NCBI RefSeq assembly: GCF_041146795.1
Contig: NC_135183.1
Location: 17,922,840 to 17,986,839, forward strand
Direction of reading: 5' to 3'
Length of the DNA stretch: 64,000 bases
From: Maylandia zebra
Taxonomy: Eukaryota > Chordata > Actinopteri > Cichliformes > Cichlidae
A program made the translations under genes and the position numbers. The stretch's first letter is position 1. Every line of letters starts with the position of its first letter. Shown in pieces: positions 1 through 12,200 of the stretch. The notes under the pieces are model-generated. The model saw only the letters and a list, made by a program, of their open reading frames with translations. It did not search any database and was not told where the DNA came from.

Positions 1-671
1 AGGTCCGCACAAAGCTGTTTGCAGTCTGCAAAAAAACAAAGCGCCATCATCACCAGCATCATCTCACATGTTCTCTTGGCTTTTGGTTGGTTTGTTTTTG
101 GTGTCTTTTTCTGCCAAATCATGGTGAGATTATAATAAAAATCACAATACTATATGAGAGTTTAGCAATACTGTAAATCCACTTTTAAGTTCTTGCATTT
201 CATGTCTTATTTTGGAGATAAAGTCAGTCCCTCCCATCTGCTTCTCATCCCAGGATCGTGGATATCTGACTTTATATATTATTTACCTAGACACAGTTTA
301 AAAAAACATATTTGTTGTGCTCACCTCACATGGGGTCAGTGCAAACTGCCGGTCTCTAAGCCATCACTTCCTCTGGAACATCAAATAACATCTTGTTTCT
401 GCTATAAAGGCAAATTTATTTTTTATATTATCCATGAACACCAGTGCAACTCAGAGTGCTTTACACAGAACATTAACATGCAGTAGCTTTTAGACTATAG
501 ATGAGCTGCTCCTGACCTGCTCCAGTAACTTAAAGCAGTTGACCCTGAAGTAGATGCACATTTCAGACGAGCGTGCCTCATTAATATAACCAGTTTCAAT
601 ATGAACCCCTGGACAATACTCAGATGAAACTTGTTTTTTCTCTCTATTAAAATATGCTATCCAGTTCTACA
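1..671. other. No gene seen
   Basis: AT-rich non-coding sequence. The only open frame (near 193-486) has no recognisable domain, splice context or composition of a coding exon. I see no structured element here. Confidence 0.5.
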
Positions 672-1012
672 TTAATTATTTAATTCAAGTGAATTTTATT
701 TATACAGTGCCAAATCAAAACAACAGTCACCTTAAGGCAATTTATATTGTAAGGTAGACCCTACAATAATACATACAGAGGAAAAACCTAACAATCATAT
801 GACCCCTATGAGCAAGCACTTTGGCAACAGTGGGAAGGAAAAACTTGCTTTTAACAGGAAGAAACCTCCAGCAGAACCAGGCTCAGGGATGGGCAGCCAC
901 GCCTGCGATTGGTTGGGGTGAGAGAAGGAAGATGGGACAAAAGACATGCTGTGGAAGAAAGCCAGACATTAATAACAAGTATGAATTAATGTAGCGAGGT
1001 GTATTAACACCA
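672..1012 (-). mobile_element. 3' end fragment of an L2-like LINE
   Basis: Read on the minus strand, this stretch matches the 3' untranslated end of the nearly complete L2-like LINE at about 58.75-59.07 kb. Shared landmarks are the GCATGTCTTTT stretch, CCTGAGCCTGGTTCTGC, TTCCTTCCCACTGTTGCC, TCATATGATTGTT and the terminal ATAAATAAAATT followed by a GAATT-type tail. It is 5'-truncated, as is usual for LINE copies, and diverged by many substitutions, so it is older than the 59-kb copy. It contains no coding region. Confidence 0.85.
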
Positions 1013-3624
1013 ATATTAACAATAACTGATATTTGTGAGTGAAATTATTGACACTACCAAGATAAAGTTGGTGGTGTCTGTTTAAATATGATAGACCACG
1101 TTCTGATTTAAGTTTGTCTAAAAATCTCAGATGTACAGCACTGCTATAACTTGATCTCTGAATAATCAGATTTTTTTAAAAAATATATTTATCACAATTA
1201 GCCCCTTACATCTTTTAATGATAAACTCTGTTTCTGCTTTATCTTCAAAGACTTTTATTCAAAGACACGAGTTAATACAAAGTGTCTGGAAGTTAGTTAA
1301 CTTTGAAGCCTCAAAGTGAGCTTCATTAGAAGGATACAGGATATGCACTAATATTCAGTCTTATGTGTGATTCGCAGCTTTACAATCAATAAACAGAACT
1401 GGTGTGCATGTGGAGACGTTTTATGGCTTCATTTTCATCTGTTCAGAGAGAGGAAACAATCTAAATGAAGCCACATTAAGCAGAACATACACTTCTCATG
1501 TTATTTCATAATTGTTGTTTCACTCTTCAGCTTAGTTTTCTGTTTTCTTCATGTTTCTATCCAAACACTTTGGCTTCTCTTTCTACTTGATCATCAAGCA
1601 ATGTATTTTCATCTTTGCGGATTTTTTACTGTTGTTAATCTGTTGCTCCATGAACATGTCAGTTCTTCCAGAGCCTCTGATGTCTGAGTCTTGCCATGTT
1701 GCATGGTGGTGTGAGAGGGATCCTGGGTAAGTGTCGGTGTCGTTTCTTTTCCACGGCTGAAGGCCACGAGGAGGAAGATGAATGGGGAAGATGAGCAGTA
1801 CATTTGACATTTGGTAGGTTCAGATGGAAGTCAGAGAACGCAGCGTTTATTAATAAGCCTGGCGGTGTTATTCCTCGAGTCAGCTGGAAAAATGTGAAAT
1901 GATTCCCTGTAATGGTTTTGCTTGTGCACTCAACTTACTTCACCTATTTCATTTCCTCAATTGAACCCATACATTACATTGACCTCATCAGCTACACTCA
2001 ATTAACTGTTTGTTCAGTCAAATTATCAGGCAGTTAATTTTATTGCTGCTCTCTAACAATATGTATCTTTTTGAAGAACCTGACTGCAGATTATGGTAAA
2101 ATAGCCCTTTACAGAATATTATTTTTTTGTTAATCGCTGAATACTGTTTACAGGTTTGCATGATTTAATGTGAGAAACACTCATTTTTAAATTGCTTCAG
2201 GACCTCCTTTCTTCTTTCAAACGCTCTGCTTTTGCTAGTTTCTCAGAACCCTGACGTGACAAAAATGAGAGTTATGTCAGCATAGATGCTAACAGGAAGC
2301 TTTAGCCACATGTTGTTTCAAACTTCCCTCCGACTCATCATCTAACAGGTTAATATAGCCAAACTAACCGACTGATCCAGATTTTTACTAATGTGTAAGG
2401 GTTGTAAAAAGACTGTTAGCATTGAAGTGTGTTATAAAATGAAAGTAAATACTGTTATGCATTATTCTTAGTGGGAGGTGTTTGTATCACGATTTCATAT
2501 TTCAAACAACTGTTGAAACTAACATGACAAAGGGACAAAATGCTCAATTCGTATTTTTAAAAACTTCCAGAGGCGGCTTTTTTATACTGACTAAGACGTA
2601 TGACATAAAAAATAGGTGCAACATGGTCTGAAGGCATCTGTAAAATGTTATTAAATGCTCTATGTTCATGGATGTACACTGTATATGAACATGATGCTAG
2701 TTTGAAAGCTTTGTTAAGCTCAGTTTTTCAGGATGTTTGGGTGATGAGTTTCTTGATAAAAGGCATAAAACTAAAATACATAAACGTATTTGTATAGAAT
2801 TCATGTAACTGAGATACTTGGTGTGATTTTAAATTAACCACCTACATCTGTTTGTTGCTGTACATTCAAACTGGGCAAAGTTTGGTCGAATTTACAGACA
2901 TCTGCTACCAACTTATGGTTAATGTTAGCAGACTGCCACATAAAACTGTTGTTGCTGTGCTTGTTTATCCTCTGAGAGTTTACTTGTTTGACAGACCTGA
3001 ACTTGATTAGCTCGCTTTCTATTAACAGTCACCTTGATGGGAGCGACACAATTCCTCCCAAATTTGCGCTCAAAACAGTGTAATGTAGCAGAAGCTGTAA
3101 ATGTCAACACAGCTTCTGTTGTTCTCAGGCAGGAAAGGGGCAGAAGAAAGGACCTCTGTGTTTGGTGAAATATGGAAAGTAATTTGCAGTGGCCTTTTGA
3201 CTTCGCACATTATAGACATGGCAGGTTTGCACAAGATCTAGATCACAGATGACCTGCACAATTTTCATAAATTACTCTAGGTCACCACGTAATGCTGGTC
3301 CCAGGTGAATACGACTGTGGTTTATTTAAAAAAAAAATGTGCACATGTACTCAAAGCAGACAAAAGCGTTTCTCATTCTATCAAAAATGAGATTTTGAGA
3401 AAATAGCTTCTCATTATGTCTCCGTCAATCCAGTAATTGATTAATCAGTTGATGATTTCAGCCTTAAACCACGGTTCCCCCAGCACCGTCTGCACTCAGA
3501 AAATACTGTATTTGCTCAACCACTCAGGTACAAAAACCTCAAAGGTACCAGTGGCACTCTTATCCAATTTTTTCTGTACAGTATTGATACCTTGACCTCA
3601 GGTACCTGCTTATGTATCAGCACA

Positions 3625-3649
3625 GGGTTAGGGTTAGGGGGTTAGGGTT
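3625..3649. repeat. Short interstitial TTAGGG tract
   Basis: About four units of the vertebrate telomere repeat (GGGTTAGGGTTAGGG, one extra-G unit, then GGTTAGGG). It is far too short to be a functional telomere. It could be a repair scar or chance simple repeat. Confidence 0.7.
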
Positions 3650-4504
3650 GTAAATCAAAAAACTGTTACTGGTCACTGTGAGGAAGAGACTGGGAAGTTT
3701 TGCTTTCTAACTGTGTAAAAAATTATATGACCAATAAATACAGCCAATAGAAGAACTAAATTCTTATTCTATAGTAAAATAATAAATGACACACATCTCA
3801 AAATCTAATCATTCATCCAAGTGTGGTCGTCTATTTGCATTTGCATGCTTACAGCTCAGTGTGAGAGGCTTACCTCCTGTTACGCCTTCGTTAGTAGCAT
3901 TGTAAGAATTTTTCGCTCGCCTTGACCACAGTGTACTGTTCAGTTTATAACTATTGTCATGTCTGCGATACTCATTCCAGCGGTTATTAGTCAAAATTGG
4001 ACTTCTATCTGTTAGATACTGATCCCACAATAGCAGCATGATAAAGAGTAAAAATACTACACTCTAAAAAGTGCCACAGAAAGGGCCTTAAAACTCAATA
4101 AAAGTAAATATTAGTTAAAAACAGAAAAGACTTACATACGTATCAAATCAAGTCCCTAATTCGTGATTTTGTCATTTTTACTTACAGTAACCTTACCTAT
4201 TTAAAACTGCTTTGCTTAGACCTCTTCTGCTTTCTCAGAAGGGGTTGCCACAGCAGGTAGTCCCACATGTCTGATTTCCCATCGTCAGCGATGTTTAATA
4301 TAAAATCTGGAGTAAACTGTGCATATTTATTACTAGGGAACATTTGTGTATTTCTTTTTTGCTGAGAGAAGTTCAGGAAACAATCTAGCAGTTCACATTA
4401 TTTTATTATCAGGCAGTTAAAGATTCGGCTTGCATAGCCGTGGACTTCAGGCTGTGGACGTCAGGCAGTCTGCACACAGAGAAGTGAAGTACAACTGATA
4501 ATCA

Positions 4505-4557
4505 ATCCATCCATCCATTCGCTTCCGCTTATCCTTTCCAGGGTCGCAGGGGGGCGC
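4505..4557 (+). repeat. Fragment of a common teleost interspersed repeat
   Basis: A run of ATCC units followed by a CGCTTCCGCTTATCC-type stretch and GGGTCGCAGGGGGGC. This combination is recalled from the ends of many fish interspersed repeats. Only the edge remains, so family assignment is not possible from sequence alone. Confidence 0.45.
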
Positions 4558-5990
4558 TGATAATTTAAAATATATATTAGACATATGGAAACAGGAAATA
4601 TTTGTGATTGGCTATTGATGGTTTAGATTCAACGCTCCCTGATTTGTTCTCCTCGGGGTCCTTCTGCATGGTCACAGTCTTTGACAGGGATCAGGGATCT
4701 TGTCCTGTGTGAGAAAATTCCTCCCTACCTTACAGTTGTTACCAAGGATGTTTTATTTCCACGCTGATGTCAGCTTTAACTGACACAACAAAGTCTCTAT
4801 TTCTTGTTGACTAGAGCACCCTGTTGTCATACACCCAAGGCCAAGCAACCTGTCCTGTCTGAAACTGTATTGTGTAAGCGAATAGTAATTTACCTTCAAC
4901 ACATCACTAATGTCTATCACTCTTAGTTAACCCTTCACACGTGCTTGTATCCTTCTAATGAGGAGTGTATCAACTCTATGATGAGCATACATTACAATTA
5001 ATGTTAAAAAGAAACTTTATTTTTAAAACAAAATTATTTCTAACACTTCCATATTCCTTGTAAAGGCTTACATGGTTGCGCTATGAAGACTTTTCCGGCA
5101 GAGACACAAATTGACTTTTGCTGCATTTCTGTGGGGAACAGAAGGTAGCCGTGTACAGTAAATACTGTTTGGCGTCTCCGGCAGCCAGTCCTGGCACACT
5201 GGAAATGGCAGGCAGGCAGGCAACGTCTGGCTTCGACTTGCGATGGAGTGTTTGACCTGACGTTCACAACCTCAAACCACGACCCTCTGCTAAACATAGA
5301 GAACCTCAGACCAGATGGCATGGCTGGAAACCCGAGCGCTTTGCTTTCGTGTTGGAGATTAGGAGGGATGCTACGCAAGCAGTGGAAGGCGTGACGGACA
5401 AAACCACTACTACCATGTTTTGGAGCTCTTTCTCTTTTTTCCCTCCCGCCTCCGGACAGGCAAACAAAAGTCTGCAGCAGGGGGTCGTTATTTAATAGAG
5501 TAGAATTAAAACCGAGACAAAGACAGACACAACACCCACCTCGGCTGGTTTGTCTCAATTCTGTTTTCATGACTGGCTTTTAAATTATCATATTAATCTG
5601 CCAAAGTAAAGGTTAAGAAGGTGAAAGAATAATATTTTATTTTATTGGCACGCCTCAGTGACGTGCAGAAAAGTAAAAAACACTGAAATTTTTAACAAAG
5701 CAAGAGTAAAACAACCACAACTGGTAGAAGAAACCAGATTTACTGGCCGGGAACCAAACACAACAAGGAGCACTTACATGTGTCATTAGATCTGACTCTG
5801 AATTGAAGTGAAGTTGTGGTGTCTTGTGTTTCCTCTTTTAAAATGAAGGGATGTGGGAGGAGTGCAGAGCAGATCGAGTGAGTAAGTTCATCCATCTAAT
5901 TATATATGCAGCCTTATGGCTTCTGCTGCTACCATGAGGCGGTGATGATGGCAGTGACCGGCATATGATGTCAACAGGAGGGCTTAACCT

Positions 5991-6000
5991 TATTTATAAG
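5991..6000 (+). promoter_or_regulatory. Candidate TATA box
   Basis: TATTTATAAG lies about 30 bp ahead of a stretch that behaves like a non-coding first exon with a clean splice donor at 6174. The next coding gene on this strand is pthlh, 12 kb downstream, so this could be a distal pthlh promoter. The link is inference. Confidence 0.4.
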
Positions 6001-6021
6001 GCTTTGCAAACCTTCAGGAGC

Positions 6022-6173
6022 AGAAACACTCCGGCAGAAGCCGACAAACCTTCCTCTCTCTTCAGAGGAACACCTCTAATGACAAGAGGAGTGAGGAAAT
6101 TTTGATTTTCTTTACAACTCCTCATTGGATTCGTAATCAGAAGAATCAGAAGAAGACAGGAACTCTAAAACTG
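6022..6173 (+). other. Candidate non-coding first exon (possibly pthlh 5' UTR)
   Basis: Begins about 25-30 bp after a TATA-like box and ends at ...AAAACTG|GTGAGTA, a near-consensus splice donor. It has one ATG opening only a very short frame (ATG ACA AGA ... TGA), so it looks like a 5' UTR exon. Mammalian PTHLH uses several upstream promoters and non-coding exons, which makes pthlh the natural candidate, but the roughly 12-kb intron this implies cannot be shown here. Confidence 0.35.
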
Positions 6174-8129
6174 GTGAGTACAAAATGCAAAACAATTAAT
6201 TGTTGTCATATGTGCACAGGAGGACGGAGACGACTTTGAACAGAGTAAAGAAACCAAGATGTTGGGTTTGTGCTTCTGTCTGCAGAGTAGTCCTTCATAG
6301 AAAGAAAATTCTGTCTTATCCACCACATTTCTGAACAGCAAATTGAGAACAGGGTTAGAGTTGAAGTTACGTTAATGTCCAAATCTTTGTATAGAACTAT
6401 AGAATAGCTTTTAATAGAAAATAATATAATGCAAAAATGTATTTATGACTCTTATTTAGAAATGTATTATAAGCTAACATCTTCATATTTATTCACAGAT
6501 CCATCCATTTTTAAACATATGACTAAAACTAAATGTAATCCTGCTCCTACCTGTAAATCTAGATCAGGTGGATGTTACATTTATTTGAAAGAGATGGCTC
6601 TGATGGCAAATTATCCTGGTCCAAAGAGAACAAAGCGTAATAAAAAACAATTAAAATCTGACCCAGAACCAATAACACTGATTATTGCCCCTGAGCCTGT
6701 CTGATAGGGTCAAGATTGGGTCTTTAAGAACTGAGAGAACCTGTTTGGACAAAGTTTTGAGTGTGTTGGCATGCTGAGGTGCCGTTTAAAGGACAAAAGA
6801 CTGTACCGTACTTGGACAGAAATTTGAAACACTTAAATATTAGCATGGTTATTGTGTTTATTGGTGACTTTATTATCCATGTAGCTTTTTTTAATTTATT
6901 TTTCTAAGTACAAAACTGTGACATTGAGCATAGTAGGGACAATGAAGCATGTGTGCTTCATAACAGCTACCAGTCTGAATAGACTAGACAGCTAGTAACT
7001 ATCAACTATATATGAAGTATAAATGTGGTCTGTGTGAGGAAGAGGTAGTGGTCATTTTGTGTATGAACATCTGTCAGAAATCATAGCTCATAATAAAGCA
7101 ATATCTGATTTTACAAAACATGGCAGAAAGATAATGCAGGGTTTTGTGTTCATTGAGAAGAAATGCTGTCACCATCAGTTTAAACTATAAAATAGCTGTT
7201 AAATACAACGAGGATTTAAAATGATCCACCACTAAAGGAAAGACTGAAGGGAGTGGATTTTTTTTCTACTGTGCTCCGTCACAGTCCCACAGAGACTCGT
7301 GTCCTTTCTCATCCTGTGAATCAGAAAAAAAGAAAAAAATTTTAGCTTTTCTTCGAAGAATGACTCCTATCCGATTCTCATGTTATGCTTTTCCTGTCAG
7401 ATTATTTATGTTTTACTGCACAACACTCCACTGTATGTGAATTCCAGGGAAAACCTGGTTTGCAACTAAAGGTGACTGGCACATGAGTCAAAGATATATT
7501 ATTCCACTTCTGAGAAACTTGGAGTTTATTTTCTTACTTATTAACATTTTCAGACTTCCCACCAACCAGTAACCATAGCACACAGGAGAAACTTTTATAT
7601 TACGACTGCATATTTCTGTTTCTATAAGATCTCTTTTACCAATGATGAAAAGTTTGAATTGCCTATGTGCATGTTTTGTGTTTTGGTGTTTTTCAGCGTG
7701 GTATTTCAAATGAAAAGTGAAGAGTCTTCTTTTAAATTATTTGGTTTGACATTATTTTCATACTTAGGTCAAGGACAGAAGAAAAGTAAAAAAAATAACC
7801 TCATCATTTAATTTCTGAAGCGGAGTTTTGAAATCTGAGCGTTGTGCCATCCACCTTGATTACAAAAGTGTGGATGTGATGAGATGGGTTGGTCTGTTTG
7901 TAAAACAGACCATTCATTGGCTAACAATTTGTCATTAGCCAATGAGCATCCTCCATTTTGAAAATCGGTATGACCAAGATCTATAAAATAGATTTTATAT
8001 TTTGTTCAGTATGATCCAAACTGAGCGACAGTCCTTAAGTTTAGTAAGGTTCTAAGTCAGAGCTCTTTTCCTTATATACTGTACTTTGACAGGACCAGAA
8101 GTCTTTTTGCAGTGTTATGAGCAACATTA
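6174..8129. other. No gene seen
   Basis: AT-rich sequence. The open frame near 6429-6704 has a weak coding look but no recognisable domain, and no splice sites that tie it to a neighbour. Nothing else is supported. Confidence 0.45.
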
Positions 8130-8285
8130 ACATGGAGACTGACTCAAAAGTTTAAAAAAAAAAAAAACTGGTTATATTTTACTACTGTTAAAATAGTTGG
8201 TACCGCAAAGGCCATAAAGAGAAAAACTAGTGTGCCTCTCCAAAGTCAGCCTGAGCTATGTCTTTATCCACGCCTCACCAGGTGT
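8130..8285 (+). repeat. Diverged direct repeat, copy A
   Basis: Resembles copy B at 9125-9278 in the same orientation, about 1 kb away. Shared landmarks include TTTTA...AAAATAGTT, GCAAAG, AAAAACT(A/G)GTGTG, CTCTCCAAAGTC and CTTTATC. Identity looks like 70-80 percent by eye. Either a local duplication or two copies of one interspersed repeat. Confidence 0.6.
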
Positions 8286-9124
8286 GGTTAACAAGCTTTA
8301 TAGTTTAAGACAGATAGACAATAATATAAGAGAGAAAACCCCAACAATCATCTGCCCCAACCAATTGGGGAGCATACTAGCAACCAACTACAAATGGAGC
8401 CACTACTACAAAACTACTACAAAAGCCATTTCTACACAATAATCTCAACAAGAGTGGCTCAGCACCACAAAGTGTTATTTCCATTACCTGGCCAACAGCA
8501 CTCACAAGTGATCCAACAAAAGTAGCTAGATTATCCACAGCACTAAAGGTAATAGCACAAAGCAATCACCTCATTATTTAGCATCCATCAACACTGGTGT
8601 ACTAGATCTATAGACATGGCTACAACTACATACTATATGCTAATTCAACATAAGGCCCACCTGCTTCAGCCATAGGACCATAAATAATGCGTGGTCTCAA
8701 CCTGATCTCTATTTCCTGCAGAGTTCAGTGCCACTGGTTTACTTTGAGCAACTCCCAAATACACCATCAACAAAAAACTTTACCTACCTACTCCTCAGTG
8801 GAGTACCAGGCTCAAGGAAACTTTAAACGAAAACTTGAGAGCAGGCAGCAGACCAGAGATGTAGTCTACCAAACTCTGAAGCATACCCCAGGAAAACCCC
8901 CAAACATGATAAACTTAAACAATAAAGGAAAACAACAAACAAGTGCTTTGATGCCTGAAACATATCGACTAATGAGAGTTTGCTCAATCACAGTGAACAC
9001 TGTAACCATCACTCACCCACTAAAAAAAACAATTTTTTTAATCTTTTCAAAAATATCCAAAATAGAGTCCAAAATATCCTGGATGAGCCCCCATCTTATG
9101 TTATGATATAAACATGCCGCAATA

Positions 9125-9278
9125 TAAACATAAGTACTGACATCAAAGTTTCAAAAAGCATAGGTTTTATTTTACATTTGCTAAAATAGTTTGTATTGCA
9201 AAGAGCATGAAGACAAAAACTGGTGTGTCTCTCCAAAGTCTGTATCAGACATGCCTTTATCAACACCTCAATGGTCAA
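9125..9278 (+). repeat. Diverged direct repeat, copy B
   Basis: Partner of the copy at 8130-8285. The 850 bp between them contains open frames without recognised domains. The arrangement could be the two ends of a decayed element, but no TG...CA ends or target duplications are visible. Confidence 0.6.
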
Positions 9279-12200
9279 TTCAGCCCAGGCAACACCTGCA
9301 GACTCTTGCAGAATAGGGGTTTCAGAGGGGTGTAACAGCAACCACAGCGTTCACCATCTGGTAGAATAGAAAGCAGGTTAAAGGCATTTCTGCACAGGCT
9401 TTACGTTTCTGACCTAGAAGCTGTGTCCATTCTTTATGCTCTTTGTGGTTTTTAGTGAGGTTATTATCTCATGTCTCTGTGGTGCTCATGATCGATCACC
9501 ACACTGCATCACTAATGAGTTTGTTTTAATGAATTCTTGAGGTTTTTTTGGGTTGTTGTTTTTTTGTTTTCTCACCAAAATTTTACAGTTAGCCTGTTTT
9601 CTGTTTTGTGGGGGACGCTCATTCGCTGCTGGATCCTAATGTCTGAGAATTGCCGATAGTGATTCATCCTTCCTGTAATCCAAACTAAATACAAGCAGGT
9701 GGTCCTGTTATCATAGACATATTCACAGACAGCACAGTTTGGTACTAAAGACTGCTTTAGAGAGTCAAATACCTTCAGTGTCTCCCTTTAAATGCTAATC
9801 TAATCACAAGCCTAAACCCATAAAGACTGTTTAGCAAGTCAAAACTGCTCAAAACCACTTTCTGTCCTCTCCATATTCTAATCCAGTTTGCTGGCAGTGC
9901 AGCACTAACCATAATCAGATCTAATTGAGTTTAGGGACTTGATTGCCTTGGTGGGATCCAAGAGTGACACACCAGCAGATTATGCACACCCATGTGGGGA
10001 CATCTGCAAAATTCACCCTAAGAGCCTGAGAGGCAGACAGCAGGCGCCTTCCCCTGGTCTCTCCATGATGCTGGTGTTCGGAGCTCTATGCTGCTGTAAC
10101 ATTCATCCTGCTGAGAGTTAATGCCAGAGAACTGCAGGAATGACTTCTGCTGAGCGTTGCTCTTCCTCTTCAGTTACTTGTGCTGACGTATGATATCGTT
10201 TTTTTAAGTTGCTGGCTCCTGGTGGGAGTTTAGATGACACATCAGTGAAAACAGGCAGTTGGCTTCGATTAATAAAGCCAACTGAGGAACACAGCTCTCT
10301 TTGCCTACAACATTACCACTGCAGACTTCGTTCAAGCCTTTCTATCATTCACAGAACCACACAGACTACACCCATGCCATGTATTTTTATAAAACAGCAC
10401 AACTCTGTAAAAACTATAAGAACTTATCAGTCCCGACACATATGAAACTATCCTGCATAAACTTTACATTAGTGCAGAGAAGTCATTATAAAAATATACA
10501 CTATGCAAGAATGTAAACAAAACTTCACTTAATGTCTTTAGAATATTTCAGGATCCCGCTGTTACATAACGACAAAGAAAGTGGCAGTCTAGGGGATTAT
10601 TAAAACCAACTGTGGAGGCTACTCGTTCCCAGTTAAAGAGCTAACGAACAGCAGCAACCCCACAGACATCCAGCGGGCAGGAAAAATAACTGAAAAAGAA
10701 GCAATTGCATTTTTTCACAAGGTTTATTCAAAAAAATTTAAAACGTAGATGATATAGAATAAATATTCTACCATCATTTCAATCTGATTAAAATCACTCT
10801 GTAGGGGTACTTTATGTAAAAAAAAAAAAAAAACATGAGGAAAATTTCAACCTTCAACACAAGGGGGCAGATTTACCCAGTGTGGTTACACAACCCAACT
10901 ACCTGTATATTCTTCTTTGTACGTTAAAAATTATTTTATTGCTCCTAATTTTCTAGATTGTTTTTCTACAAGCGCATATCATCCAAATATAATAGCAACA
11001 TAGTAACGCTAATGATAACATTAGCTTGAGACAATCTGTTGAATGGAAATAGTCAAACATATCTATGTAGTTTAAAGTAGTAAAAGAATGTGTTGCTAAT
11101 TTGAGTCTGTTGCACTTGTTCTTGTGATTTAAGTGTTGCTATCAGTTTGTGGAGAGTGGCTAGCTCTAACAGTGCTAGTCGCAGCAGCCTTCTTTCTTTT
11201 TTACGTCACCAGGTTATTTATTAGCTTACTGCAAAACAGTCTTCATACCAAGTCATTACTGTGCATGTGTTGTTTGTAATAATAAAATAGTAAATGTAAA
11301 AAATATCATAGATAATGAATAGTAAAATAGTAAAATTTTATGGAGCTTTTCTTCTTATGTCTGACATCACTGGCGGGCGGTGTTGACAGGTGTCTCTGGG
11401 TTGCAGTCCTGGTTACTGGTGGGTGGTGTAACATTACAGCTGGTGTTGTGCATTAATAACATATGAATAAGTTTGATTGAGTTATTTTTGTGCCGCTGTG
11501 TAATGTCGTGCAGCTGACTGGAACGAGTGTGTGTTTGTAATCATTCCACCTTGAAGTGAGGCATGAACACTCCTGTGAACAAGAGTTGGCCTCACACTCT
11601 GAACAGACGTGATGGCACTTGCGCGATGGTAGCTGGAAGACTCGCCCTAAATCACAAAGGAGTTTTCGCTGTGAGGAATGGAGGCCGCGGGGAAGGGTGA
11701 TGGATGAAGATGAGTGAGCGATGATGAAGAGACCAGGAGTAGTCGCTACCTCTCCCTCGCTCAGGGGTGGCCTTCCCCTCGCTCTCATTTTGACCTCTGG
11801 CTTACCTCCTCCTCCTCGCGGCCCTGTCCTTGCTCAGTGGTGACATGTTTGACCTGAGGAATTCAGGAATGTACAGTTTGTATTTGGATGGACAGAAACT
11901 CTCAGCCTCCCACCCTCTTGTTTTACTCTCATTCACTTTATACAACCCACGCCCACCACAGGAACACATGCTCCACCACCGTGGTCCAACCACAAACAGT
12001 AATTCCTTGACTATGAGAGCTGCTGCAGACAGATTCCCAGAGTTTTCTACTCCCCACCCCAGCCTCATGACCAGCTGACACGATTGGAAATTCACTGCAT
12101 GCTTATCAGAGTTTGGGTGGAAGGAAGTTGTTTTAAAGAGTCAGGAGAGCCACTGGGCTGCACCAAGGCCTGGTGTGAGATAAAGAAGGATTACTTTGAG

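Larger units (their letters stand above)
1013..5985. other. Non-coding stretch, no gene recognised
   Basis: Scattered short open frames only. The longest (minus, about 5040-5570) shows no known domain and is not supported by splice sites. A telomere-like tract at 3625 and a teleost repeat fragment near 4505 are listed separately. I see nothing else that can be supported. Confidence 0.5.

Noticed and set aside
5040-5570. 176-codon minus-strand open frame
   Set aside because: No recognisable domain, no conserved-looking composition and no exon structure. Length alone is not convincing in this base composition.
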